Below, piece after piece: positions 58,110-64,000 of a stretch of DNA of 64,000 nt. The position numbers and the translations under genes were made by a program. The notes beneath the pieces were generated by a model. The model did not search any database. It was not told the origin of the DNA and saw only the letters and a list, made by a program, of their open reading frames with translations. Within the stretch, counting starts at the first letter, position 1, and the number at the start of each line of letters is the position of its first letter. Source of the DNA: Paragorgia papillata (taxonomy: Eukaryota > Cnidaria > Anthozoa > Scleralcyonacea > Coralliidae); NCBI GenBank assembly GCA_035771165.1, contig JAWNZC010000338.1, positions 2,278,001 to 2,342,000 of the forward strand, in the 5' to 3' direction.

Positions 58110-58460
58110 CGGTCTGGTGTCAAATGCCCCACGTCTCGCGGCTCGGTGTCAAATGCCCTACCCCTACAGCGGTTTAAAAGGTCAAATTTCCCACTCCCGG
58201 GACAGGGAAGGGTGTCAAATGCCCGGGGTATGCCCGGGGGGGGGGTGGGGGATGTTAACAGTATAAATTGATCCGCGCATTAGTTCGGTGAATAAATATA
58301 TAGAATAATAGATAATATATATTTATGACACTAGTCAATGACTCAATATGCCCATCAGTTAAAACATTTTCTCCTGCAAAGCCAAAGGCAATTTTGGCAG
58401 CCTGGCAGGTTATGATCGTATTACACCAGACCATGCTGTCGGTCTATTGATAGCCTAACA
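58110..58460 (+). repeat. TCAAATGCCC-containing repeat, copy 2
   Basis: Repeats GGTGTCAAATGCCC three times, then a G-rich run (58228-58250). It then repeats ATGATCGTATTACACCA (58413) from copy 1 and a GGTGAATAAATATATAGAA segment twice (about 58290 and 58513). Confidence 0.6.
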
Positions 58461-58848
58461 AAATAGACTAAATACAAATATACAATGCCACTTATTTTGT
58501 TCGGTCACTTCGGTGAATAAATATATAGAATAATCGATACCTAAGTCGAAATCTTTAGCTGATATTAATTGATATAATGCTGCTTTTATAATCCATTTAT
58601 ATGATTTAGATATTAATAACCTTTTGACCGCAGAAATATGCTAATTTGGGTAAATTCCATCGAGATTATCATATACAAGCCCAAACATTAAAATCGGCGC
58701 ACAGCTTGTTCTGTTAATAGACATTCTAAAACAAGACAAAATATGCTTAATTTACCTTATAGCAGTACAGGACTTGTTCTTTTGATCTCGAACACACTTC
58801 GGGATTAAACTCTCGGCACCAAAATTTCTACTGAGGCAGAAGTTCGTG

Positions 58849-60868
58849 CAAGGGAGCACGCCAGACTGACCTGTGTTTCTTCTTCTTTGACTTTGTACGG
58901 AGTTCCCAACCTCGTCCCCAGGGCCATTTGTGGGGGCTGTGCCAAGATGGCGGCCAAGAACAAATGGCCCTGGCACAGGCTGAGCTATCACCACATCTGA
59001 TTGGTCGAGATAACATTGGATGTTTTAGGTATTCTGATTGGTGGAAACGAGGCGGGCGGCAGGCTAACTCGCGGGCATTTGTTTTTAGGGCTCAAATTAT
59101 ACCTGAATTGCCGGCTGTTAAAAACAACTTCAAAATGAATGAAAATGTGAGGAAAGCTGGCGAAACACCCGTAAAAACGTCGGAAGAATATGTAATGATG
59201 GGTCGTGTCGTCTCTGTGCCCTGGCTGCCATAGAACGAAGTCCATGGGACGGCAATTCAGTGTGTTTTCTAAATCGGGCGAACGAAAGACTTGGTGCATG
59301 AAGAAAGTCAAAAAGTATTTTGGCTGCGAAAGGAAAGTACACCACAGGGCAGAATTTACGTGTTTGGCCATTGAGAAGCAGGCTTTTTTCAAACAGGAAT
59401 TCTCGACTAAACAAAGCCTAAATGTTTTTCAAAACGCTGAATTGAATCCACCGAAAACTCACGATTCACGAAAACAAGGCGGCCCGGCCAGACCACGGCA
59501 ATCCAGTTTCTTGCAAATTTGGTACAACGGTGAAGCAAATGATAAATAATAAGCATTTACAGATATTTATTAAAAGTGTATTTATTTTAATAACTCGACA
59601 ATGTATTTGGAAGTGAATGTTTTGATTGTTTTCAGTTTGGGTCAATCAAGCTGAACTAAATATTCAGAAAAAAATTAGCCTGACTAGGCGCGATATACTT
59701 AGTGAAGACTGGGCTCATTTTTTTGCAGCCTGTGCCAGGGCCATTTGTTCCCGCCATTTTGTTTTGGCCGCCATCATGGCCCTGGGGACGAGGTTGCGGA
59801 GTTCCTTCATTTATATTCAGCCATTTTGAATAATGTGGTATATATCATTAGCGTATCGCAGGCGCGGGTTACGGCGCCGAAGGAAACCCGAGCCAGAGAG
59901 TTTACGAGGGCGGAGAAAGGAGGGAAGAGAAAAGGAGGGGAGTGAAACAACCGTCACGTGAAGGAGTATTGAACAATGGCGATGCGTTATTTGGGTTTTG
60001 AAATCTAGCTATGCTAGCCCTTGATCTGTCAACAATCAATTAGGTTGTTCGCGCGAGGTAAGTTTAACAAACGTTTATAAGTTGCCAGCAGTTACAACCC
60101 ATGACCCAACCGTCCCAGCGTTTCTGATATTCCTCAATTCCTGTCTAGTAAACACTATTTAATAAAACATATAAATCGCTGGCCAACAGCGAACCACTTG
60201 CAAAGACATAGTCAGAGAAATAATATACTGTTCGAATACTGTATTTAAATTACATCGTCCAAGTAAAGTTCGAAATTCAATGAACTTAAGAAACACGTCG
60301 TAAAATTGTAACATTATTTAATTTACTCACATATCAACTGAAATCCGCATTCGATCTACTGATAGTATTAGTTTGTTTATGTACTGCCGAAACATAGAAC
60401 GTAGATGTCTCACGTTTCGAGCGATTGGAGCCAAGGTCCTTTAATATAAAGTCAAAATATTAGACATTACGTTTCATGTTTCGGCAGTACACCAACCTTG
60501 CTATATTTCGACTTGCATTTCAACACTGCCCTCGCAGCAGGCTGCTTTTATTTCACTATTTCATTTTGGATGGATAGTGACATCATACATGTATATCGAC
60601 CATAATTAGAAATGTTCCTAGCAACGGAAATGTTCCTAGCAACGGTCAACCAGCATCATCTTACAAAATCTCTGGCGTTTCACTCCCCTTTATTTATCTT
60701 CCTTCCGACCGTTATTTAATTTTCGTAACGCGCTCGGGTTTCCTTCGGCGCCGTAACCCGCGCCTGCGATACGCTAATGATATATACCGCATTATTCAAA
60801 ATGGCTGAATATAAATGAAATAACTCCGAACAAAGAAGAAACACAGGTCAGTCTGGCGTGCTCCCTTG
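58849..60868. mobile_element. Element K with long TIRs, host to L
   Basis: Ends CAAGGGAGCACGCCAGAC and inverse. The arms extend about 200 bp (GGTTACGGCGCCGAAGGAAA, ATTCAGCCATTTTGAATAAT) once insertion L is removed. GTTCGTG is repeated outside both ends (58842-58848 and 60869-60875), a 7-8-bp duplication. CAAGG ends and this duplication size suit hAT-like elements. No transposase was recognised. Confidence 0.8.
58907..59796. mobile_element. Element L, nested in K
   Basis: Ends CAACCTCGTCCCCAGGGCC and inverse, with perfect 9-bp duplication CGGAGTTCC (58898-58906 and 59797-59805). The terminus is close to that of A1/A2. ORFs at 58928-59233 and 59205-59549 (114 codons) have no recognised domain. 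Confidence 0.9.
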
Positions 60869-61080
60869 GTTCGTGCTGTTTATCGCACTCAAAAGCTCTT
60901 CAACAGAGCTCTTCAACAGAACTCTTCGGCGAAGCGTCGATTCGCTTCATCAGATCAGCATAAATTTCTTGTAGACATTTTTGATCGTTCCCCGCAAACG
61001 CAGACTGAACAGTATCGTAAATACTACAAGACATTGCTGTTTAAATTCTTTCTACTCTATCGTGGGACTTCGAATTGAAC
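60869..61080. other. Flank of K with a Gln/Arg-rich open frame
   Basis: A plus frame reads KLFNRALQQNSSAKRRFASS then DQHKFLVDIFDRS. It begins with short direct repeats (GAGCTCTTCAACAGA). There is no splice or domain support; it could be chance. Confidence 0.2.
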
Positions 61081-61155
61081 CTCAGTGGCCAAGCAGCGAT
61101 CAGAAAGGCTGGATTCGTCAGCCCTTGAGTGTATACAGCAAGATCATATCCCACG

Positions 61156-61355
61156 CTGCGAATCGGTCAAGATCGGTCAAAAAATGTGACCAATAAGAAT
61201 ACGAATATTTTTGGAATTAGCCAATCAGATAGCTTGTATACGAGCCCCTGATTCCTAAATCGGTCAGAACTCCCCACAGATCGGTCAAAATTGCTGATCT
61301 CCATGGAGATGAGCATATTGACCAATCAGATGGCTAGAATCTGACTCAGATCGGT
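61156..61355. repeat. Scattered ATCGGTCA motifs
   Basis: Five to six copies of (G)ATCGGTCA(A) within 200 bp, with GACCAAT(C/A)AGA between. They look like a diverged simple repeat or element end. Confidence 0.55.
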
Positions 61356-61588
61356 CAAAACTCACGCGTAAGTCCGCTGTTCGTTGACTTGATAATATTA
61401 CTTTACAGAAACTCAGCCGCAGCATGAAACTTGATAACTGGACTACAATGGTGCCTCTGCTTGAAATTTGAAAATAGATAACTCATCATAACTGGACTAT
61501 CATTCGAATTTTAATTAATTAACTATTTAACTCCGCAATTTTTACGTTAGTCGCGTGACTGGTTTGACGACCCCTAGATCCGCCCCTG

Positions 61589-62420
61589 CTGAAAGTTGTA
61601 TCTTTTATGTTCCAACTTAATTTATCAAAATAAAACATAAGCTTCATTCAACAGAGATTCTCAGATATGGCGGGGAAATGGGTAATTTTTCTTATAGTAG
61701 CGACTTCTAACCACATTCTGATGGTATTTTATTCACGAAAAATTGAATTTTGCGATTAAAGGCTGGAGTTGTTCAAGTAAATACTATTGCAACTAGAAGT
61801 TACTATCGCAAGTGAAGTGCTGCCTCGTTATTGAGACGAAAATCCTGATTAGTTTCCTGATGTTTCACCAAATTTGTAAAATAAGCTCTGAGTTAATAAT
61901 AGTAATTGCAACAGTCAGAGTATTTATAGATTTATTTTCAATTTTTTTAATTAGAACATTTAAAATTATACATACAACTTATCTCTTGATATAACTGGCA
62001 AGGGTTTTGACAAGATACACACTATTATAATATACAGGTACAAATAGTTATTAAATGTCTCTTGCTGTGGGAAAGCTGCCAAAGTAATTCCAAGTGTCTC
62101 ATGTTATAACAATTGTAGAGCTGAAAAAATAGAGCAATATACCATGAAATTCATCAACGTATTTTGCAGAATTTGTGCGTTAGCACTTTGGAGTTGTCCA
62201 TTGTTTATAATCTCTGATTTTTATCTTGTATACAGGTTTTTTTAGTAAGTAATTATGCAGTGTGATGTCAAAGTGAGGGCATTTGCATATCAAACAAATC
62301 TTAATATCTCATGAACTACATGAGATTTGGAAGAGTTGTAAACAGCAATCTTTATACTTTCTATAGTTCTTCCAAGTATAAAGAGAGTTTATTTTGAAGT
62401 GATTTTTTCACTGCATAAGC
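61589..62420. other. Non-coding AT-rich DNA
   Basis: No gene or marked repeat was seen. The ORF at 61812-61994 is an AT-rich chance frame. Confidence 0.4.
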
Positions 62421-62424
62421 ACTT

Positions 62425-62912
62425 TAAACTACTCGGTATGCTGTGAAAAACTGATTGATTGATGTGAATATTTGTACTGTAATAAAACAAAATATTTGCA
62501 GTTATACACCTTTTATCATTAATAAACATTGTCTATAACTGCAAACATTTTGTTTTATTACATTAACGTATATCACCACGCCAAGCTTCAAAATCCTGAT
62601 ATTTGTACTGTATTTAACAATTAACACTATTAAGATTTCATCTTGCTACAGTTTAACTGACGAGGTCAAGTTGAGTTTACATTGATATAAATTTATGCTA
62701 CATTTATATTTACATATTACACAGAGTGTATAATATTATTTTGTTTTGAATTTGTTATTTTAATTTATCTTTAAACTACTCAGTGGTATGCTGTGAAAAA
62801 CTGATTGATTGATGTGAACATTTGTACTGTATTTAACAATTAAGACTATAAAGATTTCATCTTGCTACAGTTTAACTGACGAGGTCAAGTTGAGTCTATG
62901 TTGACTACTCAG
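62425..62912 (+). repeat. Direct duplication split by a foldback insert
   Basis: TATGCTGTGAAAAACTGATT at 62438 recurs at 62788. TTCATCTTGCTACAGTTTAA at 62638 recurs at 62856. In the first copy a hairpin (about 62474-62570, TAATAAAACAAAAT and inverse) separates the two parts. Confidence 0.8.
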
Positions 62913-63273
62913 CAGGGCCAAAAATTCCAGGGCCCCCAAAAAATAAGTCGTTCCATAAATCCAGAGAAATAATAATAATACCTTTACGATATTGTACAAT
63001 CCCTAAGGCCTAAACGAAGTGGTGAACAGCTGTAAAATCTTTTTAAATTGGTCAACCATATTAAACTTTTAAACTGAATTTAGATTTTGTATTAAACGTA
63101 GTTGTCTTTTACCTTCACACGAAAATCTTTTAACGCTGCAGTTCAGCTTGAATTTAATCAATGGTCAGCTTGTTCAGAAAATCTCCTGGCGGTGGTGGCG
63201 AGATTTGAACTGCTATTAAATTCAGATTAGTTACTTTTGTATAATCTTCCTGTTTGAATCACTGGTTTGAATC

Positions 63274-63860
63274 AGTGAACTCGATGTCAGTTAAAATGTG
63301 ATACCTGGAACGCTAACGTCCAGTCATTCGGGGGGCAAAAAGTGAGGCAAAAAGTTCCAGGCCCTTGCGCGGTTTGCAGGTACGATTCAGTCTCCCACAA
63401 AAAAATTTTTTTACACGGTCACCGGTCTTGAGCGAAGACTCGAAATTAAGGTTTGAAAAATTGTTTATTGAATCATTTTATCACGCTTTGCTAAACGTGC
63501 ATTTTAAATTTTGATTGGTTGTGCTATGCTGCCGAACTAATTATGCAGTGATTGTCTATTTGTTGAGTATAGGAAAAGTCATTGTCTTTACAAAACGTGC
63601 ACGAAGTTTGTCAGTCAAGAAATTAAATCAAATTTTCGTTATATTATAAACCATATATATTAGAGTTTCGTCACTCCGAAGAAGATACAAAAAATCAACA
63701 CGAACTTAGTATAGAATATGCCGTTTAGGTTAGTACCAGTTTCATCAGTGTCCTTTTGTTTAAAAAGCATTCCTCATTCGTACCGAAAACAACAACTAGC
63801 CATGAGTAAACGTGAAAAATAAACAATCTAGTTCATGTCAGTTATTTCTTAAAATATCAT
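63274..63860 (-). repeat. Second copy of element J (inverted, partial)
   Basis: Matches J through CAGTCTCCC, AAACGTGCATTT, AGAGTTTCGTCACTCCGAAG and CAACTAGCCATGAGTAAACG, in reverse of 54055-54545. It breaks off near 63860. Confidence 0.8.
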
Positions 63861-64000
63861 AATGCCGTTTAACACATTCAAACAAAGAATAAAGGAGCAG
63901 AAATAAGAATATGACATTGGATATCAAGTATCAATACGTCTTCAAACTTACTCGTACAACAATAGCTTTCTCACTCTTGTTCTCATCTTTTCAGCTGGCT

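Noticed and set aside
59205..59549. 114-codon ORF inside element L
   Set aside because: No recognisable domain, overlaps opposite-strand ORFs and lies in a non-autonomous element.
55973..61588. A 5.6-kb hAT element bounded by CAGGGGCGGATC ends
   Set aside because: The ends are inverted as expected, but the target duplication is offset and no hAT transposase lies between; could be two unrelated copies.

Overview
The window looks like AT-rich metazoan DNA, most plausibly from a cnidarian (sea anemone or coral). I infer this from spliced genes with GT-AG introns, tandem calcium-binding EGF exons followed by a fibrinogen-related exon, Ty3/gypsy gag fragments, a piggyBac transposase and many foldback MITEs. 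There are no bacterial operons, rRNAs or CRISPR arrays. Most of the window is mobile or repeated DNA. No host gene is visible complete and unbroken.

Layout. 1-419: 3' end of a non-LTR retrotransposon. 1045-2936: four-exon zinc-finger pseudogene. 3865-4889: minus-strand gypsy wreck with gag, RT/RNase H pieces, primer-binding site and LTR. 4902-10293: 2.7-kb tandem duplication of a degenerate gag carrying a 21-bp minisatellite. 11172-15079: 3.9-kb near-perfect palindrome. 17513-25718: an 8.2-kb element (called R here) with about 50-bp terminal inverted repeats (TIRs) and a perfect 9-bp target-site duplication (TSD). It carries two convergent genes, a RecQ-like helicase and a zinc-module/DUF6589-like protein. 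25740-27139: 1.4-kb TIR element A1. 32146-32317: a signal-peptide exon. 36897-47667: a nest of TIR elements (A2, B2, C, D, E), with an intact piggyBac transposase gene in the A2-specific part. 48909-53355: decayed EGF/fibrinogen gene, its last exon cut by a 9-bp-TSD element. 53848-64000: further foldback elements, a nested pair (K, L), Cys-rich and SAM-like exons, and repeats.

Main point. Six TIR types (seven to eight intact insertions) have exact or one-mismatch 9-bp TSDs: R, A1/A2, B1/B2, D, I and L. Four of the types (A, B, I, L) share a terminus close to C-N-N-Y-CTCGT-N-CCC. The small ones have no recognisable transposase. R is compact: once insertion B1 is subtracted, its two genes face inward, with their 5' ends about 240 bp from each TIR. 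I therefore propose R as a self-mobilising DNA transposon pairing a DUF6589-like candidate transposase with a RecQ helicase, with the other 9-bp-TSD elements as possible relatives or dependants. The structure is read directly from the sequence. The transposase role of the DUF6589-like protein is inference.

Caution. Several coding regions (DUF6589 gene, zinc-finger gene, gag, EGF/fibrinogen gene) contain 1-2-nt frameshifts or stops. Some may be assembly indels rather than real decay.
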